NCBI GenBank assembly: GCA_963555705.1
Contig: OY743181.1
Coordinates: 26,292,513 to 26,356,512, forward strand
Direction of reading: 5' to 3'
Length of the DNA: 64,000 nucleotides
DNA from: Ligustrum vulgare
Lineage: Eukaryota > Streptophyta > Magnoliopsida > Lamiales > Oleaceae
This document shows positions 11,862 to 23,489 of the stretch, one piece after another (the stretch's first letter is position 1; each line of letters begins with the position of its first letter). Both the position numbers and the translations under genes were made by a program. The notes under the pieces are model-generated. The model did not search any database and had not been told where the DNA came from. It saw only the letters and a program-made list of their open reading frames with translations.

Positions 11862-12027
11862 AAGAAGTACAGTGAGAGAGGCTAAACCTTAAAATATGGT
11901 GTACTAACCACGATTGTAATATTAATTAAAATAATTATTAACGAGTTTAATGGAATATCTATTCATTTACCTCGTTAAAGATCACGTAGACTTGTATTCA
12001 TAAACGCTTCTCAATCAATAAGATTAA

Positions 12028-12187
12028 GCCCCCGTTTAGTATAGATTAAAATCAGATTTTTAGTAGATTTTGATAAAAGTTGATGAGATATGTGATTAAA
12101 AAGTTGTGGAACCCATGAAATGTGTTGTTATTATTAATCGTTGACTTTAACTTAGATTAAAATTTAAAATTTTAATTTTACCAAACA
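12028..12187. mobile_element. Small MITE, complete copy
   Basis: Left end cccccgtttagtatagatt and right end ttttaccaaacatg form an imperfect inverted repeat around about 160 bp of AT-rich DNA. Relatives are the truncated copy at 3274-3410 and an inverted copy at 15616-15775. Termini resemble Harbinger-type MITEs, but I cannot fix a target duplication. Confidence 0.6.
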
Positions 12188-12430
12188 TGCATATTACATA
12201 GAATTTGACCGCCATAATTCATCTATACAAATTTGGATCACTTCGTAGGAGAAAAAATAGTGACGCATATAAAAAGAGCCACGTACGTGCATGAGGTACC
12301 ATAAAAAGAAGCTTATAAGTTGGAGGGAAAAAAAGTAACATTTTTCTCTCTCCCACATATAAGTTCCTTAAGAGTCATCCCAAACAATTAATCTTCAATA
12401 GTTTAGATTAGATTAGGCATTAATACATAA
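12188..12430. other. Short non-coding interval
   Basis: Unique sequence with an acgtacgtgc palindrome near 12286 and a tataag word near 12358. It could be an old promoter remnant, but no gene follows, so no function is assigned. Confidence 0.4.
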
Positions 12431-12441
12431 CTAGTGAATCA

Positions 12442-12458
12442 CCCGTGCGATGCATGGG
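12442..12458 (-). terminator. Helitron 3' terminal hairpin
   Basis: cccgtgcgatgcatggg can fold as a 7-bp stem (one mismatch) with a 3-base loop, 7 bases from the terminal CTAG on the minus strand. In Helitrons this palindrome marks the end of rolling-circle transposition. Confidence 0.8.
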
Positions 12459-12578
12459 AAGAAACGTCTGGATAAATATAATTTAATGTGAAATTAGATG
12501 AATTCTTTAGATAAAATAAATAAATTTCACAAGTAAGAGATAAGATAATCATTTATTGGTTTCATATGACTACAAATT

Positions 12579-13150
12579 CTAGAATACTTCTTTGTACACA
12601 ATATTGTTTGTTGATTTTGTTGGTCTTCCATTCTTATCAAAAATCAACATCTTTAATCCAAAACGATTTGTCACCTTAGAAATCGCAACATAAAGTTGTC
12701 TATTTGTAAACATCAGCCGTTTAAGAAGAAATCCCATATGCGAGAATGATTGTCCCCGACCCTTATTGATAGTCATGATATAGAGTACCATCAATGAAAA
12801 TTATCTTCTTTGAAATCTAATAGGTATCCTAAAATCAAAAGAGCTCAATAATATCATTGGAATAAAGAACTTGTGTCTTGTATTGATGTCAAAAAGAATT
12901 TGACCTTCTAGAACATGGTCGCCAAATTTGTAACTATCAATATTGTTCCATTACACAATCCCTGTGTATGATTAATATTTCTCAGGAAGAACTTGTGTCC
13001 TTCCCTTATCCGCTGCAATGGTCCACCATGTGATGCAATAATGATATTCATGTGTTCAGGTCGTGTATCAAAATTCACCGACAATCAATTCGTCAATTTC
13101 ATCGACAATAGGAAAATCATATTGGCTATTATCGATCGCCCACCAAATAC
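12579..13150 (-). pseudogene. Helitron helicase (Pif1-like) C-terminal fragment
   Basis: The open part (12794-12579) includes MTINKGRGQSFSH, QLYVAISKVTNRFGLK and NNIVYKEVF, the Helitron helicase motif V/VI region that closes the Rep/Hel protein. Upstream in shifted frames are FLRNINHTQGLCNGT and IPMILLSSFDFRIP, which continue the same family. Several stops and frameshifts break it. The helicase would unwind DNA during rolling-circle transposition; this fragment lacks Walker motifs and cannot be active. Confidence 0.85.
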
Positions 13151-13443
13151 AACTTCAACATAATTTTGAAGAAAATTTTACATTGAATTTGTATGACTGA
13201 ACACAAATACTTATTTTTAAGATTCAAAACATTAAAATATCAGAATAATTTTCTAAAAAGAGAGGTTTAAATACAAATAACCAAATATAAATAAGCAAAA
13301 AAAAATTCTCCATAAAAATACTTAAGTGGAAGTAACAGTGTGAACACAATAAAAGCTGATTTTGAAGTGTGAATACAATAAAAACTGAGTTTTTCCGTCA
13401 AAATTCAGCTGCTTTTATATATTATATAGAATATAGATATAGA

Positions 13444-15090
13444 TTAAAAACAATTTTTTATAAGTAATTTTTCATAGTATAAGACTTGCTTAGGTATTAA
13501 AAAAAAAAAACATTTAAAAATATTCAGTTTTTGCAAATTAATTAACATCAAAAATTACAAACACTTACAAAACGTGAATTGAAGCTATTAGAATTAGAAT
13601 TAAAAAATTTTGTTTTGTTTAAATTTATTTGATATTTGAATAAATTTGCAAAATCAAACATCCAATTTTTTAAACTTTTGATGTTCCATTTAAAGTTTAA
13701 ACTCTGTATGGTTTATTTCAATTGAAACTGTAATATTTGTTACGAAATACATTTAGTAAACACACTAAAAAAGTATTTAAAAAATCAGTTTTTACAAGAT
13801 TAATTAACATTGAAATTTACTGAGAATTTTAATTGTATTATAATAAATGAAAAACGTCTTTTAATTTTTATTTTTTTCATAATACAAAAAGTGATATCTT
13901 AGTCAAACCTATTTTTTTGATTTTTCAAACATTTTTAATCATACATTCTCCTAAAAATACTATTCAAAACTACATTATTTACCAAAAACATATTTTACCA
14001 AATAGATGCTAAGTTATTATTGTCTGATGGAACATGATTGAACATGAGATTCGCAAAATTAATAGAGTTTAGCCTCAGTTTGGAAAACTTGTTTAAAACA
14101 TGTTTTTTGTCATATAATTCTCCAAATTAATAGAGTTTAGCATTTACTTGACAAACTTGTTTAAAACATGTTATTCTAAGGAGTTGGAGTCTATAGTACC
14201 TTAAGCATCATTGAGAGCATCATTGAGGCAGTAAACGAAGGACTTTTGTTGAAAGGTCTTTTAAATGAATTAATTTTTTGTAAAAAATCAGGTGGAGCTT
14301 TATCTGTAGTTTAATCTTTTATACTACATCATGATTACAAGTTAGGGGAAATATTTTGTATACAATTCTGGTTGTCATATATTCATAAAAATTTACTTAC
14401 CAAGTTTTTAAGTAAATTAATTCGATTTTTTACTTTAAATTTTTAAATGATATAACTCATAGATATTTTTATGAATATGAATGGGTAGAGTTCACCAAGT
14501 GGATTTTAGTTATTGGAAAACGAATGATTTGTGGGGACTCCAAAACACCTTGCCACGTCCTTTTTGTTGTTTGTTTCTGTTTGATTGAAACGACATTATA
14601 TTTATAATCATGCATTAATATTCTATGTTTATAAATTATATTTTATTTTATTAATAATGTTTAGAAAAAGAATTGAAAAGAATAATTTTGTACAATTGCT
14701 GAAAGTATGGTCTTGGATTAAGAGTCTGCTCATTCAAATGCAGCTTTTGATTCCTTACACTTTTATTCCTCTACAAACGGAAGAGAGTCATTTGTTGCCT
14801 AGTGATTTTTATAATGTTTTGCACTCGTGTACAACGACAAGTACATGAATCTTGATTTGAATGACATTGGTGAACAAGTCATTTTAGTACGTTTAATACT
14901 CAATGTTAGATAAAATATTGATGAATTATTACTACTTTACCCACCTCATTCTATTATATCGGGTGCACTCTCTCATATGAATGAGTGTGAAATCGACTTC
15001 ATAATGAGCGGTCACACCATTAATGTGAAAGGGTGACAATCAATGTATTAGAATTGAGTGGATAAAATAACATGAGTCAATATACATTAA
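13444..15090. other. AT-rich interval without genes
   Basis: No supported gene. At 14054-14178 a segment of about 85 bp containing agagtttagc and cttgtttaaaacatgtt occurs twice in tandem with divergence. An open frame of 87 codons at 14585-14848 has no recognisable domain and is not called. Confidence 0.5.
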
Positions 15091-15091
15091 T

Positions 15092-15092
<1 letters not shown>

Positions 15093-15136
<44 letters not shown>
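15093..15136. repeat. (AT)n microsatellite
   Basis: About 22 uninterrupted AT dinucleotides. A separate poly-T run of about 26 bases follows at 15324-15349. Confidence 0.95.
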
Positions 15137-15139
<3 letters not shown>

Positions 15140-15615
15140 AATATTGTTCAATACTGGTCAACTACTTTTACCAAATTAGGTTTATTGTAAACGTTATGGG
15201 GTCGTCAAAATTGTTAAGAATTCTAGGATTTATGCGTGTATGTACTCTTTCCTTTTGCCTTGGCATTCTTTCTTAATGCACTTTTAGGCAGGACAGAATG
15301 TTTTGTATCATACGAGGAATCAGTTTTTTTTTTTTTTTTTTTTTTTTTTATCTCAAATCCTTCTTGATGACATCTTTCTCTTGTTGAAATGCAAAAATAG
15401 AATTATCCGAAAAAAAAAAAAAAATCATTAATTTAATAAACGAGACCGTTTAGATGTTTACGTGTATGTTACATCATTTATTACCTAAATTTGATTATCA
15501 ATTCTTGAATTGGATATGAAACACGAATTTTCAACATTTTAAATCACCAACTTCCAGCTTTTAATTCCGAGAACTTATACTCTAAACCTCCAATTCTTCT
15601 ATAGTATTATCCAAA

Positions 15616-15775
15616 AACAAGACTACACGAGTTCTGATTTTAATTTCTTAAAATCAATAATTAATTTTAAATATACATTTTATAGGATGCACAACTTTTC
15701 AACCACACTTCTCATCAATTTTTATCAAATTATAATAAAAAACTAATTTTAATCTTACCAAACAGGGCTATATTT
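15616..15775. mobile_element. Small MITE, inverted copy
   Basis: The reverse complement matches the element at 12028-12187 through most of its length, sharing gtttggta, attaaaat, aaaagttgatgag-like and aaaagttgtg words. Divergent and non-coding. Confidence 0.55.
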
Positions 15776-15849
15776 TCTTTATCTAAATTGAACATTGTGG
15801 AGTATAATGGTATTATTGTAGTGTACGTATATCTCTAGTGACCATATAT

Positions 15850-16046
15850 ATGCCCTTGTTTGATTTACATTTTAAAAAGTTTATTTGGAAAAAAAATTTG
15901 AATAGTGATTTTTAGAAGAATGTGTGGTTAAAAAATAGTGATTCTTTTTTGGTTTTATGTATAATATTATTTTATTTATAAATATGTGGTTGAAAAGAAA
16001 AAAAAAAAAAACGTGTTAAAAATTAAAGAGTCTCAAATAAGGGCAT
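15850..16046. mobile_element. MITE with atgccctt terminal repeats
   Basis: Begins atgcccttgtttga and ends tcaaataagggcat, a 14-bp inverted repeat with one mismatch, around about 197 bp containing repeated atgtggttgaaaa-like words. The flanks are AT-rich so the target duplication is ambiguous. Confidence 0.6.
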
Positions 16047-16061
16047 AATCTCTATGATATA

Positions 16062-16279
16062 TGTTTGATTGGAGGGTGGAAAAGGAAAATCATTTTCCAT
16101 GGAAAATATTTTTTCACCTTCCCCCAAAGAAAATAAATTCAAGGATTTCAAGGAAAATTCTCACTTTTTGGCCTTGGATAGAAAATAATTTCCATGAAAA
16201 ATTTGCCAATCAAACACTTGAAGATGAAATTTAACTAGAAAATATTTTCATTTCCATCTTTTCTCATGCAATCAAACAC
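16062..16279. mobile_element. MITE-like inverted repeat
   Basis: tgtttgattg at 16062 and caatcaaaca at 16269 are exact inverted 10-mers; a nearer partner lies at 16205-16215. The interior has tttccatggaaaat, as in the MITE at 4085-4587, so the two may be related. No target duplication assigned. Confidence 0.4.
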
Positions 16280-16317
16280 ACCCAATTCAACTACAATAAT
16301 AACTCCTAGTTCAAATA

Positions 16318-16624
16318 CTCTATCTGTGCCACAAAGATAGACATATTCTCATTTTCACACAGATTAAGAAATGGTAGTTAATATAGTTGAAATAATAAAT
16401 TTATCTATATTTTTTCAAATATACCCTTATGTTAATTTCAAAGACTCATTAATTTATTCAAACTACATGCCATTAAATTGATATTTAAATTAACTATCAA
16501 GGTACATTAATTAGGGGTATATGAGGAAATGAAAAATTAAATACATGCTCATTATAGTAAGCGACATATCTCTGTGGGACGGACGAAAATAGTATACAAG
16601 TCTATCTTTATGGGACGAAGGAAG
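16318..16624. mobile_element. Stowaway-like MITE
   Basis: The right end tctttatgggacgaaggaag and left end ctctatctgtgccacaaag form a degenerate inverted repeat of the Stowaway/Mariner type ctccctccgtccca. It is flanked by TA on both sides (16316-16317, 16625-16626). About 307 bp, non-coding. Confidence 0.7.
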
Positions 16625-16913
16625 TAAGAGTTAATTAAAATCAATTAAAGTCTAGATCTAATTAGTTTACATTTAATTATATATGCAGTCCTTGAATTCT
16701 ATTTACAAATACAATTAAGTTTACAACTTCTTAACAATTACAATTAAGTACACGACTTTATTGTATTTACAAATAAGCCCAAAACTCTTATATTAATTGC
16801 AATTAAATTTCAATACTTTATGGAGCTACCATAGGACCTGATCAGACATATATTATCCAAGTTCCAATAATTAGATCATGTCTAGTAGACGCTAGACTAC
16901 CCAATCTAATTAT

Positions 16914-17598
16914 TAGTGTCACAAGACAGGCGGGCCGACCGAACCCGTGAAAATCGGCCTGATCGATCCGGGATCGTGAGCGAACCCGTGACCTAAACGG
17001 ACGGTTCATGGGTCAAGAAGATGTGAACCGTGAGTTTCATGTGTCACACCTTCGTGGGCCGCGCTTAACTCGTCGACCCGTGAAAAAAAAAATTATTAAA
17101 TATGGTAACAGTGTAAATCCCTCTTCTTCTATAAACTCTAGTACAACTTCTAAATGTAAATATTTTTTGCTCCATAATAGTTAAGAAACATAATGTTCTT
17201 TGATGGTAGTAATTAGAAATGTATTTAGTTGTTATTTATTTATATTGTATTTAATTTTGCAAAGTTTGAAATAATTCATGTAAAATAAGATATAAATTTG
17301 GATTCTATGTAAACATTTCTTTGTATAAATATGAATTTATCATTTTGTTCATTTTGTATTTAAAAATTTAACAAACAAAATATTTTTATGCAAACGGATC
17401 AAATCGGAACGAACCGCGACCCCAGATGGGCTCGACTCATATAGGTCAACGGGCTAGTCTAGCTTATAGCTCAAAATTTGTGGGTCGACCCGAACTGAAC
17501 CGTAAACCCATAGCATGTGGTCTTTTTTCACATTAGTCGTTATCGAGCTCATATATTGACGGGCTGACTGGCCCGTACCACTCGAATTTACACTTCTA
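16914..17598. mobile_element. hAT-like non-autonomous element
   Basis: Two GC-richer arms (about 16920-17090 and 17400-17590) containing cgggccgacc and gggctgactggcccg in opposite sense surround an AT-rich core. Ends are tagtgtcac and the inverse of tagaagtgtaaa. The flanks ctaattat (16906-16913) and ctaatcaa (17599-17606) could be a diverged 8-bp target duplication, as for hAT elements. No transposase. Confidence 0.45.
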
Positions 17599-17606
17599 CT
17601 AATCAA

Positions 17607-19030
17607 TTTGTAATACTTTTCTCTAAAATGTTGTATATGTATTTTATTTTCGTTCAAGATTCGAAAATTAGATACGAGCATAAATGACCGTTTTTCCATC
17701 TAATTATTCTCACTAACTTAAGTGACATTCCTTCAACAATCATTTGAATCAATCACATATGTCTAAATTTAGCCATCACTAAACATGGTATAAAATTTAA
17801 ACGTCCAATAGAAAATATTTAAGTAGTCACTTTGCCAATTTTTCAGGACGATGATTCTCAACACAAATTCATGTTCTCTACTTCGTTAATTCTCAAGCTC
17901 CCAACTACCAAGATATTTGACCAATAAAATAGATCTCAGCCATTGGTGAATCATAAAGTGATCAAGTGGAATCATAACACGAAAAGATATACATAACACT
18001 ATCAATGGATTTAGATGAAATATAAAGTGATCAAGTGGAATTTAATTATCTGCACGGTCATGCTATAGAGTTAAACTCGACACATGGTCTGTTCAATCCA
18101 CTAAAAGTGTACTAGTGTCACATTTAATTATTTCTACGATAAGTACAAATCGTAAATTCGAATAGTGAATCGATCAACACTACAACCTTCCAATACAAGG
18201 TAACACTCCTTATACATCAATTGTGAACAAAATATTTGTGATCCAAATATAAGTTGTATCACACTGTATTTCTCAACGCAAGTATCCAATTTATATTATT
18301 ACAAGTGATCATAAGCATTTTAATTTGCATGCTCTGTAATTAATAATAAATACAATAAATAAGTGCTTGTTTGGTCGTGTAAAAAACTTGAATAGTGGAA
18401 AAAATTTGATTGAAGACATGGGACCCATCGCTGCGACAGTAAAAAATATTTAATTATGTCTAAAGATGTCAACAATCAGTACAAAGCACGGGAAATATTT
18501 GGACAATTTTTCCCTTCCAATTCTACTTTTGCTTCAAGTCCACATTTTAGCAACTATTTCAATCACTGGCTTTTCAAACCTATACCATTATTTCATTATT
18601 ACTATTGACTTTCAAACCTATACCTTCCAATGCCTACAGAAACTCCTTTTTTTTGTTGGGCAACATTTGACATTGCTTTTTATGAGGGCAACGTTCACAA
18701 TTTTTTTCTTCAGTATTTTCTTTTTCCTCAGCCATTTCGTACCCATTTTTCTGATCGTTCCTTGACCATTTGACAGGTAACCTATGATTCCTTAACAATT
18801 TCACGGTTAAGTAAAAATGATACTATACACAATTTTGCTCTCATAAACATTCGCTATTGTAGAATTAATTTCGATTTGAGAGTAGAAAATAGTTGAACAT
18901 TACACATTTTATTCGATGTGAAATACAAAACACTATGACATTACAAATTTTATTCAATCATAACTACAACTACAGAAAATATTTTGTTAATGCATAGTTA
19001 TGATACAAAGTCAACGAAAACTTCGAGCTA
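17607..19030. other. AT-rich interval without genes
   Basis: No gene or clear repeat boundary. The part next to 19030 is probably the 3' untranslated region of the Harbinger transposase. taagtgcttgtttggtcg at 18359 could be a Harbinger terminal repeat, but no matching end was found at the other side. Confidence 0.4.
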
Positions 19031-19034
19031 GGTG

Positions 19035-20400
19035 TTCTCTCAGAGCAATCCTCTCCGCATCGCAATACCTCTCAGTTTCTTAATCCGTCGAATCTTGCTC
19101 ATCCTATCCGAGAAGATCAATTTCTTCAATTTCATCCTCCTACTCGGCTGTGTGAAAGTCCTTATCAATTTGTCCGGAACGCCTAAGCACATTATGTACA
19201 GCCATGGTCGCAACAACAACGGCTGTTTGAATTTCGAAGGGATAATGAGGCATCCTATCCAAAATCTTCCATCGTTCTTTCAAAACATCAAAAGCCCGTT
19301 CAATAACATTTCTGCCTGATGAATGATAAAATTTAAATCGTTCCTGGTAATTCCTAAAGCGTCTTCCCCATGCTTTCGTTGTGGAACGAAACTCTTGAAA
19401 ATGATATCGGACATCTTGTCCTTAGAAAGGAGCCATGTACCTGCGTTTATGCGCAAAACCCGAATCAACTAAATAGTATTTGTATGGTCCTGGCTCAGGA
19501 AAATGTATTTCAAGATCATGAATTGCCCTGGAAAGAATGTAACTATCATACGTTTTTCGTGTTGTGTCAGTCATGACGAAAGTGAAGCACAAATTGAAGT
19601 CACAAACAACGAGCATATTTTGTGTTGAATATCCTTTCCTCCCAATGAAATTTAATTTCTCTCTTTCGGGTAGTACAGACCGTATATGTGTTCCATCTAT
19701 TGCACCAATATAGTTCTAATAGTTGCATTAGTTAAATGATTAGCTGTGTCACATATCACTTATGAAATACTCGAGATAAACTATGTTATGCAAACGTACA
19801 TGGAACATATGGTGCTTCGTAGGATCGGGCCTATGATGCAATGGACTCTGGTTATAGTTCAGATCTGGCTTAATCACATGTGTACCGAGGCTTACAACGG
19901 CTACCAACACTATCCTAAAGTATCGACCTATAGTGTACAGTGAATGTCCAAACCTTGTTTGGATTTGTCGAAACCCTTTACCGTGCGCTAAAATGCTCAA
20001 TAACATTCCGTATTCATATACATCAACGTTGTTTTTCATCTTCAGGGCCCAGTCCTCACGTAAAATTGGATACATATGAAATTCTTGAAAGCATATTTGG
20101 CCCAAGGGCTGTTTCAGACAGTCTAACATGAACATGTGACCATTACGGATGTTTGGAAAACGTGAAGGTTGTGGTTGACGTCGTTGTGTCAAGTACTCAA
20201 GCATTTCATTTCCAGCTACATTACAACACTCGAGCCACATTATGGTGTCCTGCTCCAACATGTATATGCACTCATTTTCCTCAAGCTCATCGTCTGAGTT
20301 CGAGTCAAGAATTGAGCCAAAGTCGAATCTACCATAGTTTGAAGGGAAAGAAATCTCTCTCTCAAATATATTGTTTGTGTTGTTTGCACTTAGGATTTGG
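19035..20400 (-). pseudogene. PIF/Harbinger transposase (DDE_4 nuclease)
   Basis: The N-terminal part is open from about 20400 to 19749 and includes GMLLSILAHGKGFRQIQTRF and YTIGRYFRIVL, the helical region typical of HARBI1-type transposases. The DDE core follows: IGAIDGTHI (first Asp near 19696), FIGRKGYSTQN and KYYLVDSGF (second Asp near 19465), and RNVIERAFDVLKERW (Glu near 19300), then VVATMAVHNVLRRSG. The join near 19750-19700 may be a very short GT...AG intron or a deletion. Frameshifts near 19440 and 19350 and terminal stops show it is broken. It would cut and paste the element; it lies downstream of the Myb-like gene in the same orientation, the classical PIF layout. Confidence 0.88.
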
Positions 20401-20842
20401 GTTTATCAAATGCTAGATGACCTCTCGATTTTATAGAGATAATTACATGTAAAACAAATGAAATAAGTGGCTAGATGAAATTTGGGGAAAAAAGAGCCCC
20501 CGCCTCCCACACAATTTGTTATACAATCTAATACTAGACGATTTTTCATTTGGAAATATCTTATTAGTGGACAAATTGATTGGTACGAGATAAGCACATG
20601 CAAGCATAGTTTTTCAAACACTAATTGATAGTCCAACAGAAGCAACCTAAAAAGTTTGACAAGGACATATTGCACACTACAAATGGTGATGAAATCATCA
20701 TAGCCGAATCAACATATCATCCTTCAAAGCACAAGTAGAAAAATAGACAACATAACAAGAAAAAACATTACCTACGGACTAACAGTCGCATTTCTTCTAT
20801 GCCCTGTATTCCTCGAAGTTGTAATTCAACCAATCTCATTTC
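20401..20842. other. Spacer between Harbinger transposase and Myb-like gene
   Basis: About 440 bases with no supported ORF; it should contain the transposase promoter and leader. No sharp promoter motif is evident. Confidence 0.4.
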
Positions 20843-21393
20843 TCATCCACCGTGTCCCATGCGGTGTAACCCTTGCAGTTTGATTTCACAATGAAGAACC
20901 CGAGAGAAAAATTGTATATCATTTTTTGGCTGCAGCAATCCAGCATTCTTCAATTCCTTTATGCAATCGGTACAATCAGGATGTAATGCAAGAGCTCGAT
21001 CACGTTCGGCTCGAATATCCTCCCCTAGGTTGGCTAACTTGCTAGCTGACTCAAATAGCGTGTCCTTCCCAGACCTCTTCTTTTTAGTCTTCTCGCCGAT
21101 GGAACTTCCCGTAAGTTTATCGCCATTTCGAGGTTGTGAGGTATCCATCGCTGACCCTTTACCGTTCGGGGGCGCTCCGTCACTTTCTTCGCTCATCTCT
21201 GCACTTAACGGTAAATTATCATTCCTCGAACATGTGCCACCTAACTAGAAGAAAACAATCCACCCTTCCGAGCTGTTTTTGTCGGGGTCTCGGCGTACTT
21301 GTCCAAATTGTAAGTGTCCTCGAACAAGAGCCCATAGTCAGGGTAAACCTCTTCGCAATTCATATTCCTAAATTTGAGGTATTGTGGCCTTAT
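20843..21393 (-). pseudogene. Harbinger Myb/SANT-like protein, second exon
   Basis: Second exon of the accessory DNA-binding protein that PIF/Harbinger elements encode beside the transposase. It opens after a tttctcag acceptor with NCEEVYPDYGLLFED, which fits the end of the Myb/SANT-like domain. A frame change near 21245 separates it from the C-terminal open frame (21196-20843), which has a KKKRSGKD basic patch (possible nuclear signal) and a helical tail ending IQFFSRVLHCEIKLQ. In known elements this protein binds subterminal sites and brings the transposase to the nucleus. Confidence 0.75.
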
Positions 21394-22480
21394 CTGAGAA
21401 ATGAAGAGAAAGTTCAGGAGACCACTAAGTGGACAAAAACCTTAAAAAAGGGAAAAAAAAAAAATCCTACAAGAGCTGCAAAATTGAAAATGAAACTTTA
21501 GGTATCAAACATCTAATATACTGCTCAAAAAACCATTCCTTTTTACGAAAAAATGCAACTATAAAGTAATTGCTATCAATTAAAACTTTAATATTGCGAT
21601 TCAACTTAATGCCAAAGCTAAAAAATACATGGGTTTCTGTACTTTCCATCGTTAACCTTTGCGAAAAATTATTAAATTAACGTTAACCATTTTTCAGTAC
21701 TATATGTATGCTCAATCTTTCAAAATCGAAGCAAAAGTTGTCATTCCACCATGTTGGCAACGTAGAGCGTCGAATTTACTGTCTCTTTTAACAAATAGCA
21801 AAAATAAAAAAAATAAATGAATAAAAAATAGAAAAAAAAAAACGAGAAGAAAAATTTGTCACAAGAATTTTAAATCATTTCAAGTTATAGGAGCACCATT
21901 GTTAGTTTCACTCGAACCTTCTATCTTTCGAACATTATTGAATAATAAAGGCAAAATTTGTATTTCAACGACTCTAATGCACCGACTCTTCTAAGTGGGA
22001 GAGGCAAAATTCGAAATGCAACTACTAGTCACAAACATTCTCGAATTGACATAGAATACAAACTTGGTTGGTTTTTGCATCCTCAATTAAAAGTTAAAAG
22101 GCAGACACAGGAGTGAAATAAACTTTTGTGTAGGAGCCCATTTTTTTTTGTAACACTAGAACGACAGAATTTTCAAAAATGAGTGATTTTTAAAGACAAT
22201 TTGTATTTCAATCACTGTAATGCAATGAGTATGATCAGTGGGAGATGCAAGAAGGAAAAGGCACCTTCTAGTTCCAACATTTCTGCGTTTGAGAAACAGT
22301 ACAAGTTTGGTTTCTTTTTGCATCAGCATTTCGCATTGAAAGGCAAAAAAAAAAAAAAAAACATATATAATCTAAAGATGAAGAGCATTTTCACATATTT
22401 TTAGGGAAGCCTAATAACCGCAATTACGGTACTCTTAAATGTTAAGGTAAAAGTCGCTCCAAAATGGGGTTAGACTTTAC
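21394..22480 (-). other. Putative intron of the Harbinger Myb-like gene
   Basis: Bounded on the minus strand by gtaaagtc (from 22480) and a pyrimidine-rich tttctcttcatttctcag (to 21394). About 1.09 kb, non-coding, AT-rich. The reading frame is off by one base across the junction, so either a later indel or a slightly different splice site must be assumed. Confidence 0.55.
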
Positions 22481-22651
22481 CAAATTCTAGACTCCCACAA
22501 ATGATCAGGGGAAACCACGACATTGGTGTTGTGGTCATAGGTGACGCCGCTACAGTTGAGCAGTTCGAGAAGCTGGGCGTGGTCCTTACGCATGGCCTTC
22601 CAGTGGTTGAGTAAAGCTGGCTGCGTCCAGTCTTGACCAATGCATTCTTTG
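22481..22651 (-). pseudogene. Harbinger Myb/SANT-like protein, first exon, downstream half
   Basis: Minus-strand translation gives ECIGQDWTQPALLNHWKAM, LLELLNCSG and VVSPDHLWESRIW, the second half of a Myb/SANT-like (Myb_DNA-bind_3) domain with its conserved Trp residues. It joins in frame to 28871-28963 when Copia-2 and one copy of its target duplication are removed. Confidence 0.85.
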
Positions 22652-23106
22652 TGTAAGGATTTTAATCAATCGTGTGGGCTTATATGTGAATTATTGTGTA
22701 TTGAATAAAAGGCTATCAATTTGGTTAAGCCCATTTAAAGTGATCTAATAAGGATTTGGTAAATTGGGCTTTAATGCATCTAATTAAATGTATGGGCTTT
22801 TATGTGTAGATACCAGGCCATTACCTAATTCATGATGGGCCGGATTAGGTTAATTGGAAATTCAGTATATAAAGTCGGTTATGGTCCCTGAATCCTACGT
22901 ACTGTTCATCTTGTCTGACATCCAATCATCAGAGAGAAAATACAGACTACGTATCGATTTAGAAGATCCAACCAACCGAATCGTTTATTGTGAATCACGT
23001 TTGATTAAGGTACGCTTCCGCTTCAGTTATTTAATTCTTGATAATTCCAACATGATGATTATTTAGATTATAGATAAATTATTATCTGTAATAAAATTTT
23101 CTAACA
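22652..23106 (+). repeat. Copia-2 5' LTR
   Basis: 455 bp, tgtaagg...ctaaca. tatataaagtc near 22866 is a good TATA-box candidate. A 70-codon frame repeated in both LTRs begins just 5' of it and has no known domain. Confidence 0.95.
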
Positions 23107-23108
23107 AG

Positions 23109-23121
23109 TGGTATCAGAGCC
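23109..23121 (+). promoter_or_regulatory. Copia-2 primer-binding site (initiator Met tRNA)
   Basis: tggtatcagagcc, two bases after the LTR end; identical to the site of Copia-1. Confidence 0.97.
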
Positions 23122-23489
23122 AACATCGTGTTGAATTATCAGATCAATTTTCAACGCATATATGTAAAAACCAAAATTCTGTGCGTATGTATATACAAAA
23201 TTAAGGCTCGTGATTTCAAAAATTGAGAAAGATACATACACAGCAAAACTCAAAATTTGGAAATATGGTTTCAGCCAATCGATCGCTACTGTGTGTTGAA
23301 ACATGGAATTTTTTGTGTATATGTATATGCTTAAGTTTGGTTTTAAAATTGAATCTGAGTTTGGTTGTTGAAATTAAGATATGGATTAAATCATATTGTG
23401 AGGATAGAATGGCTGTGTATATTTTTGAATCTGTGGATTCGGATTTGTGGTATAGCCGGTTGATTGTGGTTGCTGCTGGATGCTGGTCG

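Larger units (their letters stand above)
3411..12162. repeat. Tandem segmental duplication, copy 2 (with insertions)
   Basis: Collinear with 457-3411 once two insertions are removed: a 503-bp MITE (4085-4587) and the 6.1-kb Copia-1 (5792-11861). It resumes after Copia-1 with the same sequence found in copy 1 after 3113 and ends near 12162, where the complete MITE continues into unique DNA. It lacks the CACTA insertion. A short direct repeat of about 60 bp near 5005-5125 is an extra local change. Confidence 0.85.
12431..13443 (-). mobile_element. Helitron remnant
   Basis: On the minus strand the 5' end reads tctatatctatattc (starting at 13443, or at 13437 for an equivalent tc) and the 3' end is a hairpin followed by tgattcactag, giving the CTRR end required by Helitrons. 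It lies between A (13444) and T (12430 complement), consistent with A/T insertion without target duplication. Only about 1 kb remains: the replication-initiator domain and most of the helicase are missing. The retained coding part is the helicase C-terminus just upstream of the 3' end, as in autonomous elements. Confidence 0.8.

Noticed and set aside
14585..14848. 87-codon plus-strand frame
   Set aside because: No homology recognised, hydrophobic AT-driven composition, no neighbouring gene context; insufficient to call a gene.
18359..18380. Possible Harbinger terminal repeat (gtgcttgtttggtcg after taa)
   Set aside because: No complementary end was found beyond 29100, so the Harbinger element was left without assigned termini.
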